Assembly: GCA_965219485.1 (NCBI GenBank)
Contig: OZ244774.1
Coordinates: forward strand, 930,001 to 994,000
DNA length: 64,000 nucleotides
Source: UBA8337 sp937907245
GTDB taxonomy: Bacteria; Pseudomonadota; Alphaproteobacteria; RS24
Direction of reading: 5' to 3'
In this document: positions 51,837-60,749 of the stretch, piece by piece
Numbering within the stretch: the stretch's first letter is position 1
Layout of the letters: each line of letters opens with the position of its first letter
Program-made: the position numbers and the translations under genes
Notes under the pieces: model-generated
Told to the model about the DNA's origin: nothing
The model's database searches: none
The model's input: only the letters and a program-made list of their open reading frames with translations

Positions 51837-53624
51837 ATGCGTCGCATAGGATTTATTGCCGGCTTACTTTTATCACTTCCCCTCGCCTCTACGGCCGCTT
51901 CGGCACAAACGCATGCCATCGCCATGCATGGGGAGCCTCAATTATCGGAAAACTTTACCTCCTATAGCTACGCCAACCCGAATGCCCCTCAAGGTGGGCA
52001 GCTAAAACAAGCCCAAATTGGCAGTTTTGACAGCCTTAATCCGTTTTCTATTCGCGGCAATGCGGCCCGCAATATCCGCCAACGGGTTTTTGAAAGCCTT
52101 CTCGACCGCCATTATGGCGAGGCCTTTGCGCTTTACGGACTGCTGGCAGAAAGCGTTACCACCTCGCCCGACCGCTCGCGCGTTACTTTTAAATTGCGCA
52201 AGGCGGCACGCTTTAGCGACGGCACGCCAGTTACCGCCTCTGATATTGCGTTCACTTGGAACTTGTTGAAAGACCAAGGGCGACCCAATCATCGCCATTA
52301 CTATAACCAAGTCTTGAAGCTTGAGACCCCGAACCAGCACACGGCGATTTTTCACTTCGACAGCACCCAGCCAGACCGTGAACTGCCGCTGATTATTGGC
52401 CTTATGCCTATTTTGCCAAAACATATTTACGAAGACCGCGACATTCAATCGGCCTCGCTCGAGCTGCCCGTTGGTTCTGGGCCTTATGCGGTGTCTGAAA
52501 TTACACCGGGCGCGCAAGTGCGGTTTGAAAAACGCGAAGACTATTGGGGCCACAAGCTTGCCCTCAATCAAGGGCGTCATAACATCACCACTTTCGTCGA
52601 TGATTATTACCGCGATGACAATACCGCCTTTGAAGCCTTTAAGGCGGGCGAGTTGGATATTTGGTTTGAGACCAATCCACAGCGTTGGCAATCTGGGTTT
52701 AATTTTCCGGCGGCCAAAGATGGTCGCATTGTTAAGCAGGCGGTCGCTTTGGGCACGCCGTCAGGCTTGCGCGCTTTCGTGTTAAACACGCGTCGCCCGT
52801 TGCTGGCCGATCCGATTTTGCGCAAAGCGCTCGATTTAGCTTTTGATTTTGAATGGATTAACAAAGTTCTCTATGGAGACGTGTATCAGCGCACGCAAAG
52901 CTATTTCGGCAATACGGAGCTAAGCTCCACCGACAAAGTTGCTACAGACCGGGAGTTAGAGCTATTGCGCGAGAGCCCTGTGCCAAGCGAAACCCTGCTG
53001 AACGGCTACCAAGCTCCGGTCAGTGATGGCTCGGGCCGCGATCGCAATTTGCGCCGCCAAGCCATCGATTTGCTGGAAGGCGCTGGCTATAAAATTCGCG
53101 GCAAGTCGCTTTACACGCCAAGCGGACAAAAAGTGGATTTGGAAATCATGGTGCAACGCCGCGGCGACGAACGCTTAGCGCTATCTTGGCGGCGGATGTT
53201 GGCTGGCATCGGCATTGAGCTGAAAGTGCGTCTTATCGACAGCAGCCAATATCAGCGCCAATTGCAAACTTTCGACTTTGATATCATCGTCTACGATTAT
53301 TACGCCTCGCTTTCGCCAGGCAATGAACAGGCCTATTATTGGGGCAGCGTCGCTGCGCAAACCCAGGGCAGCCGCAACTATGCAGGCATTCAAGATGCGG
53401 GGCTCGACAATGCCGTCAAAGCCCTAACCCAAGCCGTTGAAGTGGAAGATTACACCCTCGCCGCGCGCGCGCTCGACCGCGCCCTAATGAGCGGGCAATA
53501 TTTCATTCCCCTGTATCATAACCCCAAGCAATGGGTGGCGAGCTGGCATTATGTCGAACATTCGTCCACGCATTCTGCCTATGGCGCGCGCACCGATGCT
53601 TGGTGGCTAAATCAAGAAAACTAA
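51837..53624 (+). CDS. Periplasmic peptide-binding protein (SBP family 5, YejA-like)
   Basis: A 595-aa extracellular solute-binding protein with a signal peptide cleaved near residue 23 (TAASAQTHA). SYANPNAPQGGQLKQAQIGSFDSLNPF is the opening signature of the YejA branch of oligopeptide-binding proteins. KAARFSDGTPVTASDIAFTW is the family 5 core, and SGQYFIPLYHNPKQWVASW lies near the end. Yej-type systems take up oligopeptides or peptide antibiotics such as microcin C. No permease or ATPase genes are adjacent here. It starts two bases after the acyltransferase stop, and its end overlaps the convergent CoA-transferase by four bases. Confidence 0.93.
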   Translation: MRRIGFIAGLLLSLPLASTAASAQTHAIAMHGEPQLSENFTSYSYANPNAPQGGQLKQAQIGSFDSLNPFSIRGNAARNIRQRVFESLLDRHYGEAFALYGLLAESVTTSPDRSRVTFKLRKAARFSDGTPVTASDIAFTWNLLKDQGRPNHRHYYNQVLKLETPNQHTAIFHFDSTQPDRELPLIIGLMPILPKHIYEDRDIQSASLELPVGSGPYAVSEITPGAQVRFEKREDYWGHKLALNQGRHNITTFVDDYYRDDNTAFEAFKAGELDIWFETNPQRWQSGFNFPAAKDGRIVKQAVALGTPSGLRAFVLNTRRPLLADPILRKALDLAFDFEWINKVLYGDVYQRTQSYFGNTELSSTDKVATDRELELLRESPVPSETLLNGYQAPVSDGSGRDRNLRRQAIDLLEGAGYKIRGKSLYTPSGQKVDLEIMVQRRGDERLALSWRRMLAGIGIELKVRLIDSSQYQRQLQTFDFDIIVYDYYASLSPGNEQAYYWGSVAAQTQGSRNYAGIQDAGLDNAVKALTQAVEVEDYTLAARALDRALMSGQYFIPLYHNPKQWVASWHYVEHSSTHSAYGARTDAWWLNQEN

Positions 53625-54745
53625 ATCGCTTCACAAGATTTAAGCGCTTCAATCTCATCGCCCGAAAAGCCCCAGTCGCTAAGCGCTTCGTCATTATGCT
53701 CGCCGACCGATGGCACGGGGCCCTGAATTTCGCTTGGCGTGCCCGTGAAGCGCGGCGCAACATTGGGTTGCTTCACGCCAAACTTCTCGACGATTGTCTC
53801 GCGGGCTTGGTTGTGCGGGTGATGATAGGCCTCTTCCATATTCAACACAGGCGCAAAGCAAATATCGGTGCCTTCCATAATCTCGCACCATTGGTCGCGG
53901 GTTTTGGTTTTGAAAACCGCTTCCATTTTCAGCTTTAGGGATGGCCATTGTGATTTGTCGTGCTGGGCATCAAAGGCGGTATCGTCGAGACCCGCTTTGT
54001 CGCGCAGCAGGGCATAGAACTGCGGCTCAATGGAGCCGATGGAAATAAACTTGCCGTCCGAGGTTTCGTAAGTGTCGTAAAAATGCGCCGCGCCATCTAG
54101 CATATTGCTATACGGCTGGTCTTTCCAAATACCCGCCGCTTGCATGCCAAAGAACATGCCCATCAACGAGGTGGCACCATCGGTCATGGCCGCATCGACC
54201 ACTTGGCCTTTGCCGGTGGTTTGCGCGCTGACCAAAGCGGCACAAATACCCATGGCGAGATACAAAGCGCCGCCGCCGAAATCGCCAACCAAATTAAGCG
54301 GTGGCACCGGCTTATCTTTGCCAATAGCGGCCAGCGCGCCGGTGATGGCGATGTAGTTAATGTCGTGCCCTGCCGCTTGTGCCAAAGGCCCATATTGCCC
54401 CCAACCTGTCATGCGGCCATAGACCAGCGCTGGATTGCGCGCCAAAGCCACATCGGGGCCAAGGCCTAAACGCTCCATGACGCCGGGGCGATAGCCCTCT
54501 TGCAAAACATGTGCCCCTTCGACCAATTTCAAAACGGTCTCGACGCCTTGTGGGTTTTTCAAATCGACCGCTACCGAGCGGCGCCCACGGCTATGCGGGT
54601 CGTTGGGAATGCCGCCGCTGCCGCCCTTGCGGTCGATGCGCAAAACTTCTGCGCCCATATCCGACAATAACATGGCGCAAAAAGGCCCTGGGCCAATGCC
54701 CGTCATTTCAATGATTTTAATTCCGCTAAGAGGCCCTTTGCCCAT
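53621..54745 (-). CDS. CaiB/BaiF family CoA-transferase (alpha-methylacyl-CoA racemase-like)
   Basis: A 374-aa class III CoA-transferase-fold protein. PLSGIKIIEMTGIGPGPFCAM opens the chain, and MGAEVLRIDRKGGSG and KNPQGVETVLKLVEGAHVLQE follow. YGRMTGWGQYGPLAQAAGHDINYIA contains the conserved GHD, with the Asp expected to take part in catalysis. The pattern GDFGGGALYLAMGICAAL is shared with alpha-methylacyl-CoA racemases (Amacr), which convert R- to S-2-methylacyl-CoA before beta-oxidation. A racemase is more likely than a transferase, but both are possible. ATG at 54745 follows GGGAGAC; the frame extends upstream to a TTG. Confidence 0.9.
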   Translation of the reverse strand: MGKGPLSGIKIIEMTGIGPGPFCAMLLSDMGAEVLRIDRKGGSGGIPNDPHSRGRRSVAVDLKNPQGVETVLKLVEGAHVLQEGYRPGVMERLGLGPDVALARNPALVYGRMTGWGQYGPLAQAAGHDINYIAITGALAAIGKDKPVPPLNLVGDFGGGALYLAMGICAALVSAQTTGKGQVVDAAMTDGATSLMGMFFGMQAAGIWKDQPYSNMLDGAAHFYDTYETSDGKFISIGSIEPQFYALLRDKAGLDDTAFDAQHDKSQWPSLKLKMEAVFKTKTRDQWCEIMEGTDICFAPVLNMEEAYHHPHNQARETIVEKFGVKQPNVAPRFTGTPSEIQGPVPSVGEHNDEALSDWGFSGDEIEALKSCEAI

Positions 54746-54817
54746 GACTTCGTCTCCCAAAATGAGTTTTAATTGGGTCAGACGCTAAGCGAGCCATCCA
54801 ACGAAGACAAGATAAAA

Positions 54818-56260
54818 TTACTTCTTGGGCCCTCGCACGACATCAATATCTAAGTCGCGAATTTTCTTGCGGAGCGTATTTCGGTTTAGTCCCAAGAGTT
54901 CGGCTGCTTTTATCTGATTGCCCCGCGTCGCCGACAAGCTCAACTCGATAAGCGGCGTTTCGACCTCGCGCAAAACCCGCTCGTATAACCCATTGGGCGG
55001 CAGGCCATTGCCATGACTTTTGAAATACGTGCTGAGGTGGAAATGCAAACTATCGGTTAAGCTGCCCCCCTCTTGATGCGCGGGCACGGCCTCTAGATCA
55101 CTTTCTGTCAGCTCCATGCGCACGGCTTCCGCGCCAATCACATCTTCGACATAAAGCGCGCAAAGGCGCCGAACCAGATTTTCTAATTCGCGCACATTGC
55201 CCGGCCAACTATGGGCGCGTAAAGCATCCAAAGCCTCATTGTCAAAACTCTTGGCCACCAAACCTTCGTCGATACCTTGCGCCATGAAGTGACGCACTAA
55301 GTCTTCAATATCCTCCACCCGCTCGCGCAAAGGCGGCAAGCGCAGCGGCACCACATTGAGGCGGAAATATAAATCTTCGCGAAACAGACCTTGGCGAATG
55401 AGGCGACGCAAATCTTGATGCGTCGCGGCGACAATCCGCACATCGGTTTTAATCGGGCGGCGCCCCCCAATGGTGGTGTATTCGCCCTCTTGCAAAACCC
55501 GCAACAGCCGCGTTTGGGTTTCCATTGGCATGTCGCCAATCTCGTCCAGAAATAAAGTCCCGCCTTCAGCTTGCTCAAAACGGCCATCCATACGCTGATT
55601 GGCGCCGGTAAAAGCGCCCTTCTCGTGGCCAAATAGCTCACTCTCAATGAGCTCACGAGGTATGGCTGCCATATTAATGGCCACAAATTGGCCGCGCTTG
55701 CGATTGCCATAGTCGTGCAGGGCGCGCGCGACCAGCTCTTTGCCGGTTCCGCTTTCGCCCGTAATTAGCACCGATAAATCATTTTGGGTCATCCGCGCGA
55801 CCGAGCGATAAATTTCCTGCATGGCGGGCGAAGCACCAACCAATGGCAAGCCATCGGCATCGCCCGCTTCGACCGGAGCCGCTGGCTCGCCCGAAGGTAA
55901 GTCAACGGCGCGTTGAACCAAATCGGTCAGGGCGCTCAAATCAAATGGCTTGGGCAAATAGTCAAAGGCGCCCTTTTCAGCCGCGGTAACCGCCGTGCCC
56001 AAAGTGTTTTTGGCGCTGATAACAATAATCGGTAAATCTGGGCGCAGCTTCTTGATGCGCGGAATGAGATCAAATGCATTTTGATCTGGCATCATGACGT
56101 CGGTAACAATCACGTCCCCTTCGCCATTGCTGACCCATTGCCATAGAGAGGCTGCCGTGCCGCCAGCGCGCACTTCAAAGCCTGCGCGGGTGAGCGCTTG
56201 CGTTAAAACGGTGCGGATGGCGGTATCGTCGTCTGCAACTAGAACTGTACCCTTACTCAT
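54818..56260 (-). CDS. ntrC: Nitrogen regulation response regulator NtrC
   Basis: NtrC activates sigma54 promoters of nitrogen-assimilation genes when phosphorylated by NtrB. The 480-aa chain has a receiver with DDD and phospho-acceptor Asp54 (IVTDVMMPD). The AAA+ domain has GESGTGKE (Walker A), ELFGHEKGAFTGA (sigma54 contact loop) and GGTLFLDEIGDM (Walker B). A Fis-type helix-turn-helix lies at the end (NQIKAAELLGLNRNTLRKKI). ntrB overlaps its start by four bases. It is the third gene of dusB-ntrB-ntrC and keeps every motif needed for sigma54 activation. Confidence 0.97.
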   Translation of the reverse strand: MSKGTVLVADDDTAIRTVLTQALTRAGFEVRAGGTAASLWQWVSNGEGDVIVTDVMMPDQNAFDLIPRIKKLRPDLPIIVISAKNTLGTAVTAAEKGAFDYLPKPFDLSALTDLVQRAVDLPSGEPAAPVEAGDADGLPLVGASPAMQEIYRSVARMTQNDLSVLITGESGTGKELVARALHDYGNRKRGQFVAINMAAIPRELIESELFGHEKGAFTGANQRMDGRFEQAEGGTLFLDEIGDMPMETQTRLLRVLQEGEYTTIGGRRPIKTDVRIVAATHQDLRRLIRQGLFREDLYFRLNVVPLRLPPLRERVEDIEDLVRHFMAQGIDEGLVAKSFDNEALDALRAHSWPGNVRELENLVRRLCALYVEDVIGAEAVRMELTESDLEAVPAHQEGGSLTDSLHFHLSTYFKSHGNGLPPNGLYERVLREVETPLIELSLSATRGNQIKAAELLGLNRNTLRKKIRDLDIDVVRGPKK

Positions 56261-57420
56261 GAATTTTCCTTCTTAGCTGAACTTTCGGTCGCCATCGGCA
56301 AGCGCACGCAAAACACGGTTTTTCCTGGTTGGCTCTCGCACTCAATCGTGCCGCCATGGTCGCCAATAATCTTCGCGACCAAAGCCAACCCAAGTCCCGT
56401 GCCTGTCGCCTTTGTGGTCACAAATGGGTCAAACAAATGTGATTTAATGTCTTCCGGCACGCCCGCGCCATTATCGATAACCTGAAACTCTAACGGCAAG
56501 CTAACGGGCTTAGCGCGACCTGGCATCGATAAGCGCACGCCGGGTCGAAACGAGGACACGAGTTTAATTTCAGGCTTTTTGCCGACTGTGGCTTCAGACG
56601 CATTTTTGACCAAGTTTAAAAACACCTGCGTTAACAAATCTTTATTGCCCTGCACCAAAGGCAAGGATGGGTCGTAATCTTCGATAAATTTAACGTGAGA
56701 CCCAAAACCATTGCTGGCCAGCAAGCGCACTTGGCCTAGCACCGCATGTACATTCACCGCGTCTTCCATATTGGCATGGGTCTCGGTGAATTGCTCAAAC
56801 TGGTCCACCAATCCTGCAATGCGGTCGGTCTCATTGCATATTAATTCCGTCAGCTCGACATTTTCTGGACTGGCATCGCTCTCCAACAATTGCGCCGCGC
56901 CTTTGATACCCGACAATGGATTTTTAATCTCATGCGCCAACATGGCTGACATGGCCGAAACCGAGCGTGCCGCACCACGATGGGTGAGTTGGCGATCCAT
57001 GTGCTGCGCAATTGAGCGCGGTTGCACCACCAAAAGCGCTTGCCAATCGCCATTTTGTAAGCCGATGTCCGACGGCGAGACATGTAAATCAACCATACGG
57101 TCAGAGCTTGCGCCCCCAATATAAGGGTCGCCTGAATTCGGGGCGCCAAGGTCGATGCCATATTCGTTAAAGCTCACCCGATCGTCCAAACAGCGTTCGA
57201 TAAGCCCAACCACCGGACTGCCAAATGGCATGACCCGCTCAATATGCTGGCGCCGCAAAACGGTTAGGCCCACCCCGAAGAATTCTTGCGCGGCGAAATT
57301 GGCATAAGTAACAAAACGATTGGTGCCAATCGCCAGCACGGGCTGGGGCAAAGCATCCAAAATGCGTTTTTCATCGCTTCCTAAGTCAGAAACGGTCGAG
57401 ACGGGGGAAGATAAAGCCAT
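56257..57420 (-). CDS. ntrB: Nitrogen regulation sensor kinase NtrB
   Basis: NtrB is the soluble PII-controlled kinase/phosphatase of NtrC. The 387-aa chain has a PAS domain near residues 20-125 (FVTYANFAAQEFFGVG), then the H-box MLAHEIKNPLSGIKGAAQL near residue 164. The ATPase has N-box NLVKNASEAT, DNGAGVPEDIKSHLFDPFVT and GTGLGLALVAKIIGDHGG. No membrane spans are seen. Stop and start overlap with ntrC by four bases and with dusB by one base, so dusB-ntrB-ntrC is one operon, the conserved nifR3-ntrBC arrangement. Confidence 0.96.
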   Translation of the reverse strand: MALSSPVSTVSDLGSDEKRILDALPQPVLAIGTNRFVTYANFAAQEFFGVGLTVLRRQHIERVMPFGSPVVGLIERCLDDRVSFNEYGIDLGAPNSGDPYIGGASSDRMVDLHVSPSDIGLQNGDWQALLVVQPRSIAQHMDRQLTHRGAARSVSAMSAMLAHEIKNPLSGIKGAAQLLESDASPENVELTELICNETDRIAGLVDQFEQFTETHANMEDAVNVHAVLGQVRLLASNGFGSHVKFIEDYDPSLPLVQGNKDLLTQVFLNLVKNASEATVGKKPEIKLVSSFRPGVRLSMPGRAKPVSLPLEFQVIDNGAGVPEDIKSHLFDPFVTTKATGTGLGLALVAKIIGDHGGTIECESQPGKTVFCVRLPMATESSAKKENS

Positions 57421-58412
57421 TACGCGGCCACCTCTTGAGTTTGGGTTTCATACATGTTTTGCATCGCACCGAGCACGACCTCTGGATTGTGCGAACGACA
57501 AATTTCGGCACGCATCTGGCGGCCTTCTTGCGCGCCCATGAAACTCTCGATGAACCCCGCAATATGCTTTCGCCCGACCCGCACGCCCAAATAGTCGCCA
57601 TAAAGCGCCAAACAAGCCTGATACCATTCGCGGAAAATTTGCCATTGCGCTTCCGGTTCAGGGTCGGGGGCCCAAATGCCATGCTCGAGAAACCCCTCGA
57701 TTTGACCCAGCAACCAAGGTCGCCCAACCGCCGCACGCCCGACCATCACGCCGGCCGCGCCCGAAGCCGCAAGCGCCGCCTTGGCCGTCTCGCCATCGAT
57801 AATATCGCCATTGACGATAACCGGAATATCGACCGCCGCCACGGTATCGGCAACCGCATCCCAATTGGCTTCGCCTTTATAAAACTGACAGCGCGTGCGG
57901 CCATGCACCGTAATCATTTGCACGCCCAGACCTTGGGCCACGCAAGCCAAATGCGGCGCGTTCAGGCTATCTTCATCCCAGCCCAAGCGCATTTTTAAGG
58001 TCACCGGCTTGGCGCTGCCCTCGCAGGTCGCTGCGATAATATTTTCGGCCAAGTCTGCATCGCGCATCAGCGCTGACCCCGATAGCCCGCCGGTCACTTT
58101 GCGCGACGGACAGCCCATATTAATATCGACGATATCGGCGCCCGCCTCGCAAGCCAGCCGAGCCCCCTCGCGCATCCAATGCGGATCGCGACCTGCAAGC
58201 TGCAACATGAAAGGCGTCAGCCCCGCGCCTTCGGCCCGCAACATCACATCGGGGCGCGCCTTGACCCATTCTTCGCTGGCCACCATTTCGGACACCACTT
58301 GAGCCGAGCTGACTTTGGCCACGCATTGGCGAAACGCCAAATCCGTCACCCCCGACATGGGGGCCAGTAAAACGCGGCTGTTTAAAACCGTATCGCCAAG
58401 CTGAATGGTCAT
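57420..58412 (-). CDS. dusB: tRNA-dihydrouridine synthase DusB (NifR3)
   Basis: An FMN TIM-barrel enzyme of 330 aa that reduces specific uridines in the tRNA D loop. It has LLAPMSGVTDLAFRQ at the start (FMN contact), DINMGCPSRKVTGGLSGSALM (conserved GCP with the catalytic Cys), MITVHGRTRCQFYKG and VIVNGDI (FMN phosphate site). The frame extends 25 codons upstream; ATG at 58412 matches the family. It is the first gene of the dusB-ntrB-ntrC operon and divergent from ispDF, with about 110 bp between the two starts. Presence upstream of ntrBC is traditional in alphaproteobacteria, without a known regulatory role. Confidence 0.95.
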   Translation of the reverse strand: MTIQLGDTVLNSRVLLAPMSGVTDLAFRQCVAKVSSAQVVSEMVASEEWVKARPDVMLRAEGAGLTPFMLQLAGRDPHWMREGARLACEAGADIVDINMGCPSRKVTGGLSGSALMRDADLAENIIAATCEGSAKPVTLKMRLGWDEDSLNAPHLACVAQGLGVQMITVHGRTRCQFYKGEANWDAVADTVAAVDIPVIVNGDIIDGETAKAALAASGAAGVMVGRAAVGRPWLLGQIEGFLEHGIWAPDPEPEAQWQIFREWYQACLALYGDYLGVRVGRKHIAGFIESFMGAQEGRQMRAEICRSHNPEVVLGAMQNMYETQTQEVAA

Positions 58413-58511
58413 TATTTGAGCAAAACCTAAAAGTTTCAAAGAGTGCCTAAAATGCAGGCAATGCATACGAAAGGCAAGAAAAATCATCGCAAGACGGAGC
58501 GCAATAGGTTA

Positions 58512-58517
58512 TATATT
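58512..58517 (+). promoter_or_regulatory. TATATT -10-like hexamer just before ispDF
   Basis: TATATT ends four bases before the ATG at 58522, and no Shine-Dalgarno sequence lies at normal distance. The same geometry is seen at 4118-4128. A leaderless ispDF message is one explanation. Confidence 0.25.
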
Positions 58518-58521
58518 GACA

Positions 58522-59724
58522 ATGAGTATGCATCCGTCATGTGCTGGGCTGATTGTTGCAGCCGGACGTGGACACCGGGCTGGCGAAGGCTTGCCGAAAC
58601 AATACCGTAATTTGCCAAATGGAAATGGTGAAACCGTTCTGGCGACCACCCTCAAAGCCTTTCTCAATCATAGCGAGATTGATAGAGTTTGCGTGGTCAT
58701 TCATAAAGACGATGTAAAGCTTTATGAAAATAGTCTTAACCAATTGATTTGCATAAAGAATATAAGCTTTGTTTTTGGTGGAGAAACGCGGCAAGAATCC
58801 GTGCTTAAAGGGTTACATGAGCTTTCAAAACAGCCCCCGAAGCAGGTACTTATCCATGATGCGGCGCGCCCTTTTGTTAGTTTGGAACTTATCTCCCGCT
58901 GCCTCACAGGACTGGGATCGGCTGCGGGTGCCATTCCGGCCTTGGAGGTGACAGATACGCTCAAGCGCGCCACCGACGGTGCCATTACTGAAACGGTCTC
59001 GCGCGACGGCTTGTGGCGGGCGCAAACCCCGCAAGCCTTTCGGTTCGACGCCATACTCGCAGCCCACGTCAGCGCCCCTATTTTACCCAGCCTGACCGAT
59101 GATGCCGCGATAGCTGAACTCGCCGGCCTGCCCTTGGCTATTGTGGCTGGCGACGCGCGCAATATTAAACTGACCCATGCCAAAGACTTCATCCCACAGG
59201 CTGTCAATTTGCTTCCGCGCACCGGCACGGGTTTCGATGTGCACAAATTAGGCGACGAAGGCAGCGCTGAGACCATTAGGCTTGGCGGCGTGTCTATTCC
59301 TCATAATCGCGAACTTATCGGCCATAGTGACGCCGATGTGGCCCTTCATGCAGTTACCGATGCGCTGCTCGGCGCTTTAGCGCAAGGCGATATTGGCGAC
59401 CACTTTCCACCTTCTGACAAGACCCATAAAAACCGACCCTCAAAAGACTTTTTGGCCTATGCCGTAAACCTGGCTGAACAAGCAGAGGCGCAAATCACCC
59501 ATATTGATTTGACTATAATCTGCGAACAGCCCAAAATCGGCCCTCACCGAGAGGCCATTCGCGCCAATATTGCAGAAATAACAGGCCTTCCTATCGCCAG
59601 CGTCTCGGTGAAGGCCACCACCACCGAAGGGCTTGGCTTTACCGGCCGCGGCGAAGGCATTGCCGCTCAATCGATTATCACGCTGCTCACGCCCATTGAG
59701 CCGAACCAAGGCTCCAAATCATGA
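58522..59724 (+). CDS. ispDF: Bifunctional IspD/IspF of the MEP isoprenoid pathway
   Basis: A 400-aa fusion of two MEP-pathway enzymes. The N-terminal MEP cytidylyltransferase (about 1-225) shows GLIVAAGRGHRAGEGLPKQY, LIHDAARPFV and WRAQTPQAFR. The C-terminal 2C-methyl-D-erythritol 2,4-cyclodiphosphate synthase (about 238-395) shows GTGFDVHKLG (Asp and His metal ligands), HSDADVALHAVTDALLGA, GDIGDHFPPSD and TTTEGLGFTGRGEGIA. The fused form is characteristic of alphaproteobacteria and some epsilon groups. ATG 58522 is preferred over the TTG at 58516. Its stop overlaps the pgpA ATG by four bases. Confidence 0.96.
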   Translation: MSMHPSCAGLIVAAGRGHRAGEGLPKQYRNLPNGNGETVLATTLKAFLNHSEIDRVCVVIHKDDVKLYENSLNQLICIKNISFVFGGETRQESVLKGLHELSKQPPKQVLIHDAARPFVSLELISRCLTGLGSAAGAIPALEVTDTLKRATDGAITETVSRDGLWRAQTPQAFRFDAILAAHVSAPILPSLTDDAAIAELAGLPLAIVAGDARNIKLTHAKDFIPQAVNLLPRTGTGFDVHKLGDEGSAETIRLGGVSIPHNRELIGHSDADVALHAVTDALLGALAQGDIGDHFPPSDKTHKNRPSKDFLAYAVNLAEQAEAQITHIDLTIICEQPKIGPHREAIRANIAEITGLPIASVSVKATTTEGLGFTGRGEGIAAQSIITLLTPIEPNQGSKS

Positions 59725-60233
59725 TATTTTTTCATACCCCCCCAAAGCACCTTAAGCTTACCTCGCCGGCGACCCTGATTGCGACCTTCCTTGGTACGGG
59801 GCTGCTCAGGCCCGCATCGGGCACTTGGGGGTCTCTGGCGGCGCTTTATCCTGGCTTTCTTATCGCGCATTATTTTGGCGTCTACGGACTGCTCGTTGCC
59901 GCCGCCTTGGCTTATGGGCTTGGCCATTGGGCCAGTTCGCGATGGATATCCGGCTCTTCCAACAAAGACCCCTCGCCCGTCGTTATCGACGAAGTTGTGG
60001 GCATGTGGCTCACGCTTATCGCGATTAGTTATCCGGTAAACACAGACTTACTGACCTGGCCTCAAGTCCTACTGGGCTTTGTTTTGTTTCGTTTTTTTGA
60101 TATCGCTAAGCCATGGCCCGTGAGCTGGGCGGACAAATCGCTTCGTGGCGCCCACGGTATTATGGTAGACGATGTTTTAGCCGGGCTTATTGCTGGCTTC
60201 CTGCTGTTCATTATGAACTTTCATTTTCACTAG
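59721..60233 (+). CDS. pgpA: Phosphatidylglycerophosphatase A
   Basis: PgpA removes phosphate from phosphatidylglycerophosphate to make phosphatidylglycerol. This 170-aa inner-membrane protein has the family landmarks FLGTGLLRPASGTWGSLAAL near the start, SPVVIDEVVGMWLTL in the middle (acidic catalytic pair) and FDIAKPWPVSWADKSL with GIMVDDVLAGL near the end. There are about four hydrophobic spans. It is coupled to ispDF by an ATGA overlap. cinA begins nine bases after its stop, so ispDF-pgpA-cinA form one operon. Confidence 0.94.
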   Translation: MIFFHTPPKHLKLTSPATLIATFLGTGLLRPASGTWGSLAALYPGFLIAHYFGVYGLLVAAALAYGLGHWASSRWISGSSNKDPSPVVIDEVVGMWLTLIAISYPVNTDLLTWPQVLLGFVLFRFFDIAKPWPVSWADKSLRGAHGIMVDDVLAGLIAGFLLFIMNFHFH

Positions 60234-60241
60234 GAGTTCCC

Positions 60242-60730
60242 ATGCTTTTCGACGCAAACCTAACCGCCAAAGCCAAGCAAGTGCTAACAACCTGTGGGGA
60301 GAAGCATATGCGGGTGGCCACAGCTGAAAGCTGCACGGGCGGGCTTATTTCGGCTCTATTGACCGAAATTCCTGGCTCCTCTGTCGTTATCGGGCGCAGT
60401 TTCGTTACCTATTCCAATCGCGCCAAACACGAGATTTTAAACGTGCCCGCCGAGCTGCTACAGCAACATGGCGCGGTTTCCGAAGAAGTGGTTTGCGCCA
60501 TGGCCCAAAACACGTTCGATATGACCACCGCTCATTTGACGATTGCCGTATCTGGCATTGCTGGCCCTGGCGGCGGCTCCGCTGAGAAACCCGCTGGCAC
60601 GGTACATATGGCCACTTGCACGGCAGACGGCGTGCATCATATTCGTCAATCTTTCGGCGATATTGGCCGCACAGAAGTGCGTCTAGCGACGGTCGATGCC
60701 GCAATGGATATGTTGCTAGCGCAGCTTTAA
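60242..60730 (+). CDS. CinA-family nicotinamide-nucleotide amidase (PncC-like)
   Basis: A 162-aa stand-alone CinA C-terminal domain. The landmarks are VATAESCTGGLISALLTEIPG with the catalytic Ser and the Lys-containing helix, SFVTYSNRAKHEIL, HGAVSEEVVCAMA and AVSGIAGPGGGSAEKPAGTVH. PncC deamidates nicotinamide mononucleotide to nicotinic acid mononucleotide in pyridine-nucleotide recycling. The frame extends upstream into pgpA, but ATG 60242 with AGGAG before it is clearly the start. No N-terminal molybdopterin-binding (MoCF) domain of full CinA is present. It converges with the Coq10-like gene. Confidence 0.93.
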   Translation: MLFDANLTAKAKQVLTTCGEKHMRVATAESCTGGLISALLTEIPGSSVVIGRSFVTYSNRAKHEILNVPAELLQQHGAVSEEVVCAMAQNTFDMTTAHLTIAVSGIAGPGGGSAEKPAGTVHMATCTADGVHHIRQSFGDIGRTEVRLATVDAAMDMLLAQL

Positions 60731-60749
60731 GCGCAATCTTAAGTTAAGT

